From: Adiantum capillus-veneris
Lineage: Eukaryota; Streptophyta; Polypodiopsida; Polypodiales; Pteridaceae
Assembly (NCBI GenBank): GCA_014529385.2
Contig: CM043954.1
Span: forward strand, 97,552,247-97,616,246
Length of the DNA stretch: 64,000 nt
Direction: 5' to 3'
A model generated the notes under the pieces. That model searched no databases. It saw nothing but the letters and a program-made list of their open reading frames with translations, and was not told the DNA's origin. Both the position numbers and the translations under genes were made by a program. This document shows, one piece after another, positions 1-9,690 of this stretch (position 1 is the first letter of the stretch; the number at the start of each line of letters is the position of its first letter).

Positions 1-1551
1 AAAATCCACCGCTTTCTTAATGCCAAAGGCCTCTACAAAGACATTTTTACAAATGCCTACACACCTAGCCTTGCTATTGTTTGCCATCTTGACTTTGATT
101 TCAGGTGTCTCATGGATGTGCATGCCTAGTCTTTGCATGAGTCCCTCTGTCATGATGCAAATTTGTGCACCCCCATCCACTAGACCTTTCCTAACCAATC
201 TTCCTTTGATGTAACAGTCTAGCACCGGTGTAATGTCCTCATTCATTTCAGCTTGTGCAATTTTTACAACAGGCACACTCTCTTTTACCTTTCTCCTAGT
301 GCTAACTGCCTTTGTTAAATCCCTCCTAATTTGTGGGCATAATGCAAGAAACTGAGGCCATGAGATATCAGGACCCTTACCTCGCATGTCTTCCAACAGG
401 TTGTATGGAGCCATACCATGTCCAAGAGGGAAGTCTTGGAGATTGATACGACGTCGAGTCCTCTTAGCTTCCTTGGTCTCCTTTGCCTTCTTGCCTTGTC
501 CATGGTCACTCTGTGATGTGACTCCTTCTTTCTCTTTACCTTTCCCTCGGCCACGCTTAATGCCATTGGCTTCCATGTCAACCTCATTTGAATTTGTCAC
601 CTCTACCACATGCACATTTGGATCTAGCAAAGCTGAAACTCCTTCTACCCCTTGTGGAGGTGGTCTTGGTCCATTTGGCCTTTGTAGAAGCCTTGGTTGT
701 TGACCAGCTCCTTCTCCTGCATTCATCACTGGGTAATTCAAGTTAGGTCTCCCTGGCTCTCCACGGGGCCAAGGACAATTATACATCCCATGTCCAGACT
801 CTCCGCAATTCCAACATTGCAAGACTCTCCTAGTTCGTGGCTCTCTCTCTTCTGACTTCTTTGCTTGTCCCTTTGGACCTACAGCTTGTGCAAGGTGAAT
901 TGACAGGCTGCTTAAAGATTCATTGAACTTCTCAATCACTTCAGCCGTTACCTCAGGAAGCTCCCTAGATGTTGATGCTTGTGACTTACCTTTGGGTCTA
1001 AGACCTTCTATTGGAACCTCTCCCCTTAAGCACTTGAGTTTCCTATACTTCTCAGCAGCCCTAGTTTCCGCTGCATCAAAAGTAGCAGGTGCACGCGCCT
1101 CAACTTTTACCTTAAGGTCAGGAAAGAGTCCGGCTATGAACCTCTCCTTCTTTAAAAATTATGCACCATCACCAGGGTTAGCAACATTTCGTATCCATAG
1201 AGCCCAAAGACGTAGAAACTCTTGCTTGTACAAGTAGTAGTCATCTAAGTCTTTTTGCTTATGAGAAACGATGTCTTGCCATAGTTTTTGAGTGTTTTGG
1301 GGATCAAAGAAGTATCTCTTAAAACGATTCAAAACTTCTGTGTAATTCCCCTTAACTTCCTCAGGCAAAGAGTCAAACCAAGTACTAGCATCTTTCCTAA
1401 GGACCACCTCAAACATTTCTACACGTTCTTGATCGGTTACTATCCTCTTGATACGGCAAGACATCTTGAAATTTGCTAAAAATAATTCTGCATCCTCTCC
1501 AGGCTCTCCAAAGAAAAGAGGATATCCAGACATTTGGCGTTGGCTCTCCAT
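1..1551 (-). pseudogene. Ty3/gypsy gag-protease polyprotein (element A), one nonsense codon, cut by left window edge
   Basis: Capsid/nucleocapsid and protease part of a Ty3/gypsy polyprotein. I translated the minus strand from the ATG at 1549-1551 to base 1 and found a single frame broken only by one TAA at 1159-1161. The first 130 codons form a retrotransposon gag domain (GYPLFFGEPGEDAELFLANF, later WFDSLPEEVKGNY and LYKQEFLRLW). The same frame resumes after the TAA with a CCHC zinc knuckle at 775-816 (CWNCGESGHGMYNC) and a retropepsin-like segment near 110-185 (GLVDGGAQICIMTEGLMQRL). The protease triad reads DGG rather than DSG/DTG. RT, RNase H and integrase would lie left of the window. 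With only one stop this is a fairly young copy, although a readthrough codon cannot be excluded from sequence alone. The gag start is the first Met before the conserved block. Confidence 0.85.
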
Positions 1552-1575
1552 TATTATGAAAGATTACAACACGAG

Positions 1576-2040
1576 TTACAATAAGGGATACAATAGAGAT
1601 TTAGAACCACTCACCCTGCAAGTAAGAAAATACCACTCTAGGTTTTCTTCTTCAAAACAAAAGGTCTCGATTTGTTTGATCAAAACAAAAGGTAGACTAT
1701 TGATGAGCTCTAAGAAGGGTTGAAATTCTTCAAAGCTAAGGCGATAAACAGAAATCTCTAGAACTTCATTTTCTGGATCCAAAAGAGTAACCACGTCCCA
1801 AGTGATAAATTGCACTTGTTCTACAATTCCCAACGCACAAGCGGTTTGTATAAAAACTAGATCTTCATGCTCGTCGAAGGCCGTGAGAAAGTAGCAATTG
1901 ACTAGGAGCTCCTTTCCTTCGAGTTCTACACAGTCGGAGTGAGGCAACCTTCTCACAATTTCATAAAGAACATCCTCATCAAGTCCAATCAAGTTTGCAA
2001 GATTTAAAGACTCCACTTGTGCTACAAAATTCCTGGACAA
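1576..2040 (-). CDS. Unknown protein B2, paralogue of B1, upstream of gag in element A
   Basis: Uninterrupted frame of 154 codons lying 24 bp upstream of the gag ATG. I do not recognise the family. It is clearly paralogous to the next frame upstream (2087-2641): both share a motif like RRLPH near the N-terminus, FIQxxCALxxVxxVxF in the middle, and a C-terminal block of the form RLSFEEFQPFLELINSLPF. The N-terminal LDEDVLYEIVRRLP weakly recalls an F-box, but the match is short and I would not assign it. A sequence resembling a splice acceptor (TTTTTTGTCCAG) lies just before the conserved part, and a good donor (CAGG/GTGAGT) lies near 1605-1620, so it could be an exon rather than a free-standing ORF. 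The position between LTR and gag resembles the extra ORF1 known in Ogre/Tat retrotransposons. Function unknown. Confidence 0.55.
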   Translation of the reverse strand: MSRNFVAQVESLNLANLIGLDEDVLYEIVRRLPHSDCVELEGKELLVNCYFLTAFDEHEDLVFIQTACALGIVEQVQFITWDVVTLLDPENEVLEISVYRLSFEEFQPFLELINSLPFVLIKQIETFCFEEENLEWYFLTCRVSGSKSLLYPLL

Positions 2041-2086
2041 AAAATCCTTAGGATTATGGTTAAATCATTCAAAAGCATAAAGAGAT

Positions 2087-2641
2087 TTACAATGTCTCTA
2101 TGAACAAAGTGTCATAGAAAGTAGAGAAGGATGAGAATTTATACAAATTTGCAATCTTCTCTATGCTCTCTTTATCAAGACAAGCTCTGAATAGCTCCCT
2201 ATCTCCTTTGTTGAAAGCGAAAGGAAGACTATTAATAAGACGCAAATGAGGGAAAAATTCACCAAATGTGAGTCTATGAAGCATGAACTGTGGCCGCAAG
2301 TTTCCTGAAGAGTCTTCCTCAATGGTGAAATGCACTCGCCAAACGCCAAATTTCACTCTATTTACCAATCTTAGGGCACACACTAGTTGGATGAATGCGC
2401 AGTCTTCCTTAGTGCCCAACAACAAGAGGAAAATGGAATCCACGCGTAGGACCTTCCGTCTTAACTTCACCACCCTCTTGTTATGAGGGAGACACCTTAC
2501 TACTTGCTCCTGCAACTCAATTGGTAATAGAGTTAGATCCCTAAGGATTGAACTTTCACTGCACACACACTCCAAGTTAGAACAAATGATCGTTTTTTTG
2601 TTTCTTGTAACAACTTGGACGAAGAAAAAACAAGCATACAC
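2087..2641 (-). CDS. Unknown protein B1, paralogue of B2, upstream of gag in element A
   Basis: Open frame of 184 codons. The conserved part begins about residue 35 (LPIELQEQVVRCLPHNK), continues through FIQLVCALRLVNRVKFGVWR, and ends in LHRLTFGEFFPHLRLINSLPF. These blocks align along their length with B2 (1576-2040), so the two arose by duplication. The first residues (MYACFFFVQ) come from a pyrimidine-rich stretch ending in CCAAG, which may be the end of an intron, so the annotated Met is doubtful. No transmembrane segment, zinc motif or nucleotide-binding motif is visible. It is absent from element D, where the A frames are followed directly by gag, so B1/B2 were either gained by A or lost from D. 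No function is assigned. Confidence 0.5.
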   Translation of the reverse strand: MYACFFFVQVVTRNKKTIICSNLECVCSESSILRDLTLLPIELQEQVVRCLPHNKRVVKLRRKVLRVDSIFLLLLGTKEDCAFIQLVCALRLVNRVKFGVWRVHFTIEEDSSGNLRPQFMLHRLTFGEFFPHLRLINSLPFAFNKGDRELFRACLDKESIEKIANLYKFSSFSTFYDTLFIETL

Positions 2642-2667
2642 ACTATTTTGCCAGGCTGCACTTCATT

Positions 2668-2886
2668 TTAAAATAAAATGAACACATGTACATCAAAAGA
2701 AGTGTGGTAGTTGATGAGAGGTAGAATGACAGGGTTTGGTGATGCAAGAATTTCTCCTACTCTTTGGGCACCAAACATGAACACCATACGTTGTTGAAAA
2801 TGGATTTTCCTACTAATTTCAATGTTTATTCTAATGTGTGGAGTGAAATGGAAGGGGAAAACCTCTATTCCTGGGCCATTATCCAT
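2668..2886 (-). CDS. Unknown frame A2, paralogue of A1, between 5' LTR and gag of element A
   Basis: Short frame of 72 codons in the leader of element A. It resembles the adjacent A1 frame: both carry a core like ISRKIHFQQRMVF(M)FGAQRVGEI followed by NPVILPLI and end in D-V-x-(V/I)-F-(I/V)-L-F. A close relative occurs at 12404-12676 in element D, with the same order relative to gag. Conservation of the reading frame among three copies suggests past coding use, while the shared DNA could also reflect simple descent of retroelement leader sequence. The last residues before the stop are pyrimidine-rich on the coding strand, as in an intron start. Unknown family, no recognisable motif. Confidence 0.4.
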   Translation of the reverse strand: MDNGPGIEVFPFHFTPHIRINIEISRKIHFQQRMVFMFGAQRVGEILASPNPVILPLINYHTSFDVHVFILF

Positions 2887-2907
2887 GGTCTATGCATGAC
2901 CTAATGC

Positions 2908-3105
2908 TTAAAACAAAACAAAAATATAGACGTCCAAACTAAGGTCGTACCTAATGAGAGGCAAAATAAAAGGATTTACTAAAGCGTTTATCTCGGCCAA
3001 CCTAAGAGGACCTAAAATTCTACGAATGACACGTTGAAATTGCAACTTAGTACTAACAATTATGTGTACCTTTTGCCTTGCAATGGGAATGAAGGGATCA
3101 TACAA
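2908..3105 (-). CDS. Unknown frame A1, paralogue of A2, just inside the PBS of element A
   Basis: 65-codon frame, the first after the primer-binding site on the minus strand. Its core (IIVSTKLQFQRVIRRILG, then NPFILPLIRYDLSLDVYIF) aligns with A2. An AG/GTACG sequence that could be a splice donor falls at the LIR-Y position. Too short for a domain assignment. It is also present in decayed form at about 12720-12890 in element D, so the A1-A2 order is ancestral for this element family. Confidence 0.35.
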   Translation of the reverse strand: MYDPFIPIARQKVHIIVSTKLQFQRVIRRILGPLRLAEINALVNPFILPLIRYDLSLDVYIFVLF

Positions 3106-3174
3106 ATTTTCGTGATTCGTGCAAACTACTTGACTATGCTAAAGGTTGATTCTACACAAAAATACACAGGCCGT

Positions 3175-3192
3175 TCCTCAGTGGGGGCACCA
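3175..3192 (-). other. Probable primer-binding site of element A
   Basis: The minus strand reads TGGTGCCCCCACTGAGGA three bases inside the inferred LTR end (…CCTCA at 3196). A TGG start directly after an LTR terminus is the expected layout of a tRNA-primed retroelement. I cannot name the tRNA with certainty. A degenerate equivalent (TTGGGTGC) lies at about 12930-12936 in element D. Confidence 0.5.
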
Positions 3193-3195
3193 ATT

Positions 3196-3457
3196 TGAGG
3201 CGGTCCGGGGCGGGAAACAAGAAGAGTGGCCTCTAGACACCCTTCAAGGCTCCCGTGCTGCTCAATGGGGCTGGGGCACAACACAACACAAACCAAAACA
3301 ACAAACCCACAGCCAAATCCCAACTACAAAAGGGGCACCACCTAGTTTAAGAGCGAACTAGGACGCAAAAGAGGAGAATCGTTAGAGCAACCCACAAACA
3401 AGCAAGGAATTTACACTAACCCTAACACCAATGGAACACTCTTACACACTAAAACAC

Positions 3458-3495
<38 letters not shown>

Positions 3496-5060
3496 GGGAG
3501 GGGGTGCTTGTTGCATTAATACCTTCTTACGAATCTGTCATGACAAATCAAGTGAGATTAGTATTTGTTCAACATAGCTTGCGTAAATTTCACCACAACA
3601 CATCACAAGAAAAGCCACCCCAATCACTGTCTTAAGGCCAGGGGAGTCCTCTCCACCCTGTCGCCCTCTTACAGTATGTGGGATTTATGGCTAGATTGAT
3701 GACAACACCAGAGACAAGCTATCAAGAACTTAACAAAAAACACCAAGACACTTACGCATCATTGTTGTCCATTACTTCACGTTGGAAGGGAGACAAAGTA
3801 TCCAAGCTTAGTCCAAGTCCACCCTCCTTGATTCAGCAAATGTTGGGCTTACACTAGTAGGAGAAATGATAGATTTCCTACTCTCAATTGAATTATCACT
3901 CTCTCTCTTACAATGGCATAGAGTTCCCTTGCTAATCCCCTATTACAACACATGCACATGCATAAGACAATGAGCTTCCACGCAAGAGCTCCTTCTAGAG
4001 AGGTTGAGCTTGGCTTCTCAAGCTATAGCATAGTGCTCTTGCTTATGGCTCCCCCTTTTGTGCTAGCTACACCCTCCTTTTATAGCAATTTTGAAGGCTA
4101 GGGTTACTCCTCTAACCATGGTTGGGTTAGATTTTCATCAATTTATCTAATTTCTTTTGCTTGGAATTATCAAGAAGTTGGTGGGGAAAGAGAGAGGAGA
4201 GAAATGGAGGTGATAGGACTTTTCATAGTGGGTTAGTGTTAGTAGAGTTAGTATTAATTTACAAATGGAATTGGATATTTACAATGGGAGTATCCATGTA
4301 GGATACAAATAAGGAAGAAAAACTCTTAAGAGGTAAGAAAAGGTGGATTTCTTACAAGGTTGATGCTCCAAGTGTCTTGAGTAGGGCCAATTTTGACGCT
4401 TGTTGACGGTCCACTAGCTTTGACGGTACATTTTTTCTCCACTCTTGACCTTCCTTGAGAGACAAGGTAATTGAAGCTGAGTAATCAACCACCATGATGC
4501 TATCTTTTAAGAGAAGAGGCTGAATTTTGTGGTTTTTTATAGATATGGGTAATTTGGAGGAGGAAAAATGAGACTAGGTGGTCAATTTTGGAATGGAATT
4601 GTGTGTGGGAAGTATGAGTTCACCATGGTTTCTCTTATTCTTCAAGGTTGAGGAGAAGGTGAGTAGGGTGCAGAGAGGAGTGGTGAGAGAGGTGGGGATG
4701 ATGAGTAGAGAAGTGTGTGTGAAAGAGGAAAGTGATAAAGTGGAAGAGAGAGTGTGGCTGCATAGCATGGGAAAACTGGGGTCCACTAATAAAATCATAG
4801 CTCACAGCTCGTAGCTCAAAAAAATATGAAAAACTTTGAGGCAAAATTTCAGCCCACGAGCTACAACTTTTGTTTGTATCACCTTTTCAAATTTGGAGAG
4901 CAAGTGAACTTTAAAAATTCAGCAAAACCCACCATTTTTTTCCACTGCACAAGGTCCTTGTGGGGTCCTTCTTTGGATGATTCTTTTGAATACCTCCAAG
5001 AGTGAACCCTCCATAGTGCATGTATGCATGCCACCTACCCTTGACCTTATTTGGTAGGTC
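3196..5060 (-). mobile_element. 5' LTR of gypsy element A (outer limit approximate)
   Basis: The inner end is set by the PBS; on the plus strand it starts TGAGG at 3196. The segment is related in patches to 45544-46973, the 3' LTR of element H. Shared stretches include GTGGCCTCTA-ACACC, GGCACCACCTAGT near 3328/45627, and a block near 4855-4935 corresponding to 46540-46625 (TACAACTTT, TTTTTAAAAA-CTCA-CAAAACC). It holds an (AG)n tract at 3461-3490 and a minus-strand TATA box at 4077-4084. The outer end is not resolved; homology fades near 5060 and AT-rich sequence follows. Confidence 0.6.
4077..4084 (-). promoter_or_regulatory. TATA box of element A LTR
   Basis: Minus strand TATAAAAG followed by GAGGG. 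Equivalent boxes occur at 13160-13168 and 46010-46018 in related LTRs, all oriented toward the adjacent gypsy internal region. Confidence 0.5.
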
Positions 5061-5800
5061 TATAATTGAAGATGTTGTTGAGATTATGATATAAGTGAAT
5101 AGTACAACTAAGAAAATCAAATATTGAGGGGTCTAAAAAATATGTACATGTCAAATATAAATAATATAAGTGGAAAAAATATAAAGGGGTCAAAAGAAAT
5201 CTCTCTCATTATGAGGCTACCATAAAAAGATAAATATTTTTGGTGTTCTAATTTTTTAGAAAAAAAACAAAAACAAAAACAAAATAGATGTAGGAAGGGA
5301 AAAATCACAATAGTGAAAAAATATACACATAAATAAAACTAGTTTTTTTGGATTTTTGTTGGGGTGGAGTTACACCAAATATAAGAGAAGCTTACATGAA
5401 AATATTTCTATATGGAATAAAGAGTATGAAAAATGGTAAGAAAAAATTGTGGTAATGGTGAGGCAATGTACAGAGCATAAATAACACACACCTAGGTAGA
5501 AATATTTAAATAAATACCAAAATAATTATGAAAAAATCTTTTATTTAGGCCCTATATACAAAGAAATATTTACATACGCATGGGCCATAATATACTTATA
5601 TTTTTTAATTTTTTTAGTTTTTTTGGCTCAACTAGCCCAATGACTAGCTAATTGAGGGTTTTTTAAGAAGATATGGGAAAAGTCCCGTGACTCACGCACG
5701 CCTATGTACAGTGAAATGGTAGGGATAGCCACAGTGTTTGGGTGATTTTGGTAGGGTGAGGTAACTCACTGTGGCAATTACAAAGAGCCGAAAAACGGCT
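5061..5800. other. AT-rich stretch without recognisable gene
   Basis: Highly AT-rich, with homopolymer runs and AAAAAC repeats near 5262-5283. No reading frame with recognisable motifs. It may contain the outer end of the element A LTR, but no clear terminus was found. Confidence 0.4.
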
Positions 5801-5804
5801 ATCA

Positions 5805-6277
5805 GCATGTTGAGGTGCATTACCACTATGTCAGGGAGAGGCCTCAGCAGGAGAGATCAGCTTGGCTTATGTGCCAACATAGAACAACCTTGCAGATCTT
5901 TTCACAAAGACATTGTCTTGTGAGAAGTTCGAAGCTTTCCACAAAGCTTTGGTCTTACTCCCCTTTGTGGACTGATCATGTCCTCAAGGCATGGAAATTC
6001 CCTTTACTCATGTGCCAGCTCTTGTTCACCGCATCACTCCAGGAGGGATTTGTTACCATATACATGTGGTAATGATTTGTGTAAACACACTAAGACCGTC
6101 GGGGCATTTTTTCCCTCTTTAGGAGGATTTTTCCCCTGTGCATTGTATATACGCCCATTCATTCTAGGGCTATCTATCTTTCCATTGCACACTAAGTAAT
6201 ACACTCTCAGTTGTGTGCCTTGAGCTTCCTTCATCTTCTCCAAGCTGTGTGTGTTTTCTGCAATCCTAATTCCAACA
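5805..6277 (+). mobile_element. Copia 3' end: RNase H tail plus 3' LTR (element B)
   Basis: The fragment starts inside the copia RNase H tail (VEVHYHYVRER, then frameshifted LADLFTK equivalents). It continues through a purine-rich tract (CCAGGAGGGATT) into an LTR at 6051-6277 that begins TGTTACCATATACATGTGG and ends TTCCAACA, 227 bp. The same LTR is found in elements E, I and J. Everything 5' of the RNase H tail is missing, so it is a truncated copy. Confidence 0.85.
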
Positions 6278-6764
6278 ATAAGAGACTACTTCTTATATCT
6301 CACATTATAGAGATGTTATCTTCAAGTTGGAGGGTCTAGATTCCTTTCACCATGTGTGAGTGTTAATTTGCAGGTTAAATCCTGAGCTTAAGAAGCACAC
6401 TAAAACCTAGGATCCCAAATCTCTCAAGAAAGCTATAGTGCAGGTTCATATCCATGATGATCTAGATAAAAAAACATTGCAAAGCACACACATGCATGAT
6501 ACTTAAAATGCACATCGGTCTCATTTTCATAATGAGAGGAAAATTGGGGTAGCATAATTTGATGCATCCAAAAAGCCCAAGGGCCCTCAAGGCCATGTGA
6601 CAAGTGAGGATTTTGAAAAGGCAACGAGGGATAATTATGTTTTGATTTCTTGAGAAGTGGACATGGAAAAAAGCATTGTCCTAACACAAAATCTACTTCC
6701 TTGAGCAAGAAAAAAGCTGTACAAATGATGCAACTACTTCCCCTTAAATCCTCATTTTATCCTA
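6278..6764. other. Unassigned spacer
   Basis: Sequence between the element B LTR and the start of recognisable protease in element C. Open frames here lack motifs. Possibly the eroded 5' part of element C. Confidence 0.3.
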
Positions 6765-7148
6765 ATGTGTTGTGCACATGACTGTTTTATTATGGCCTCT
6801 ATGTGGCAACCAGCTTTTGGACCACACGAGCTTGTGAGAATGCATGGGTCTATGAAAGATCACAAGGTGAGAATCCTAGTAGATGATAGTGCCTCTCCTA
6901 ATTTCAATGAGGACAAGTTGGTGAAAGGTCTCAATCTTCCACAAACCCCTAGTTCCCAGCATTACAAAGGTAGCTATGATAAATGTCCATGATATTGAAG
7001 TGTGGGATACACAAGTAAAAGGGATATCACTTGAGATTTAGGGTATCAAAAAACCTTGGATTTTAAAGTCATGAATATGGATAGAGAAAATGTGGTGTTA
7101 AGTCGATAGGGTTAGCAGTAAATTCGTTATAACATGACACTTTTATGT

Positions 7149-8391
7149 CCTCTTAACCCAGAAATTTGCTAGAATTATTGCAAGGCATGCTAATGAGGTC
7201 GTAGAGTGTTTGATACCCACAAAGATAGATTATGAGATGAAAAAAAACTGGGAATATTTTTGGTCTATGGATTCTAGCTCTAGAATTCTCTTATATAAGC
7301 AGTTTCTCCAACCTAAACTTTGCCAAGAAAATATGTGTTGTTTTTGTCCATTTCTCATAAAATATGCCATGGAACACCATAAATTGCATTTTAGTGAGTC
7401 CTAGGGTGGTACATAAATAGCCTTCATCATTATAAATGTATTCTAATGCTTCCAATGCATGAATACTCTATGTATTTGAGGTTATGGGATATTTATAAAA
7501 ATGGTGCCATACATATTTATGGACAAATTTTATAATTTGATCAATTTTTTGGCAATGTATATGAAATAGAAAGGCAAGATGTGCATACAGACTCATCACT
7601 ATATATTGCATCTTTCTTGAGCTTTGAGACATCTAATATCCAAAACAGGTAACAATACAATGTAAGAAAATATTATATTTTACCAAAATCAGAGTAATTT
7701 TGAGTTAGATATGTATTATGACCAATATTTCTCATTTTCTTCAATAAACATGGTCAACTTTTATCTTAGGTCCAAACCTAAGCATACACTACCAATTTGG
7801 CTACAAGTACATACTTTTCAAAGAGATTGAGGTCGCCATAATGTGGAAGCCATTATGTTCATTTGCGCGATTTTTATGCTTTGTAATAATGTCTAGAATT
7901 TTCATAAGAGAACCTGTTTGGATATTTTTTCATGCTTTGTGGGTGTTAATATGGAGATGAATTACCCAGATGTATTGATATAAAGCATGTATGTATGTAA
8001 ATACAGGTGTATTCATGTAAACAGTGATGAGATGCAGAATACAAAAAATATAACTTTTTTGTACTTAATTGTATGCACAATCAAAAAAAACATGCGGCTA
8101 TACAAACCTTTTACTTACATTAGGAACCCATGAAAGTTGATGGAAAAAATAGATTGATTGCTTGAAAAGATCTCTATGTGGTGTAGCACGGGATTAATTG
8201 TAAAATACATTGTTTTTAGTCGAATGCAGCTCTACATTGGCTTTCGAAGATTATCATTACCTAGGAATCACATAATATGCATGTTACTTATTTTTTCCAT
8301 GTAGAGTGGGTTCTTAGTATCAATCTCATGTAAGGACACTTTAAACTTCACACATACACAAGGAGTATTGAATTTATTTTCAAAACCTCTA
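7149..8391. mobile_element. Putative 1.24 kb insertion in element C, flanked by 15-bp direct repeats
   Basis: Element C homology stops near 7103 (MNMDRENVVLS) and resumes near 8415. The intervening AT-rich DNA is bracketed by identical 15-mers ATGACACTTTTATGT at 7134-7148 and 8392-8406, consistent with a target-site duplication. No inverted termini, poly-A tail or coding motif is visible, so the class is unknown. Repeats of 15 bp would suit a LINE/SINE-type insertion. Confidence 0.5.
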
Positions 8392-8696
8392 ATGACACTT
8401 TTATGTGTTGTTATGTTACTAAACTAGGGCTAAAAGGGCCATCATTACATCGTAGCTATGAGCATAATAGTCTAATGTTTGAATACAATGTGGTGAACGT
8501 GTTGTTGTTGAGGAAAAAGGATGTGCCTTCCCCACCATTTATTTGTACGACCAAGCTTATGAAGCTTTCTTCTGATGATAAAATAGAAGAGCTCCTTTTT
8601 TGTTACTGTTTGTGTCATTTTTTATCAAATGTTGGCAAGACTTCACTTATGGTTGATGATTCCTAAAATCTTAATGCTTCTTCTTATCTTTCCTCT

Positions 8697-9690
8697 CTTT
8701 GATACTTCTTTGTCACCACAACAAGAAAATGTTTGCTAGTCAATTAAAAGAACTTCTAATGGAATACACATTTGTATTTCCCAAAGATTTACCTCTTGGG
8801 CTACCATCAACACGTTCTATGCAACACAGCATAGATGTGGTTATAGATAGTAATACCATTAGTACACACCCAACAAAATGAGTCATATTGAGGCTATTGA
8901 GTGGAACATCAGCTCTTTGAATACCTCAATAGAGGGTTTATTCAACCTAGTTCTTCATCGTGGGTATCTTCTATCCTATTGGTAAGACAAAAAAAGATGG
9001 TAGTACTTGTATGTGTGTCAATTACCCAGGATTGCATACAATTACCATTAAGAATAAGTATCTGTTATACCACAAGTGGATGAGTTGTTAAACAAGATCA
9101 CCCATGCCCATATTTTCACCAAAATAGATCTACAATCAAAGTATTATCAAGTGAAAGTTTGTCTTGTTGATATACCTTAAAGGATTCTTCTCTTTCCTCA
9201 CTTGCTACATCTTTGTCACCACAACAAGTAAATGTTCCTAGTCAATTAAAGGAAATTTGAATGAAATACACATATGTATTTCCCAAAGATTTTCCTCATG
9301 TTACCATCGACACGTTCTATTCAACACGACATATATGTGGTTACAGTTAGTAGTTCCATTAGTAAACCACACTACAAAATAATTCATCTTGAGGCTATTG
9401 AATGGAACATTAGCTTTTTGACTACCTCAATAGAGGGATTATCCAACCTAGTTCTTCATTGTGGGTATCTTTGATTCTATTGGTGAGACCAAGAAAAAGA
9501 TGGTAGTATGTGCATGTGCATCAAATCCCACGGTTTTAGTACGATTACCATTAAGAATAAGTATTTGTTATACAACGAGTGGATGAGTTGCTAGACAAGA
9601 TCACCCATGTCCATATTTTTACCAAAATAGATCTACAATCAAAGTATTATCAAGTACAAATTTGACTTGTTGATATACTTTAAGCTACTT
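8697..9690 (+). repeat. Tandem duplication (~510 bp) of the RT N-terminal region in element C
   Basis: 8700-9170 and 9207-9680 are diverged copies. Matching landmarks are TTTGTCACCACAACAAG at 8708 and 9219, CCCAAAGATTT at 8780 and 9283, and the TAGATCTACAATCAAAGTATT block at 9125 and 9626. The copies differ by point changes and small indels, so the duplication is old. Confidence 0.75.

Noticed and set aside
1159-1161. TAA in element A as programmed gag-pol readthrough
   Set aside because: It lies in the middle of the gag domain, before the zinc knuckle, where regulated readthrough is not expected.
1987-2540. Calling B1/B2 F-box proteins
   Set aside because: Only a short LPxEL…LP-like segment fits; the remainder has no support.
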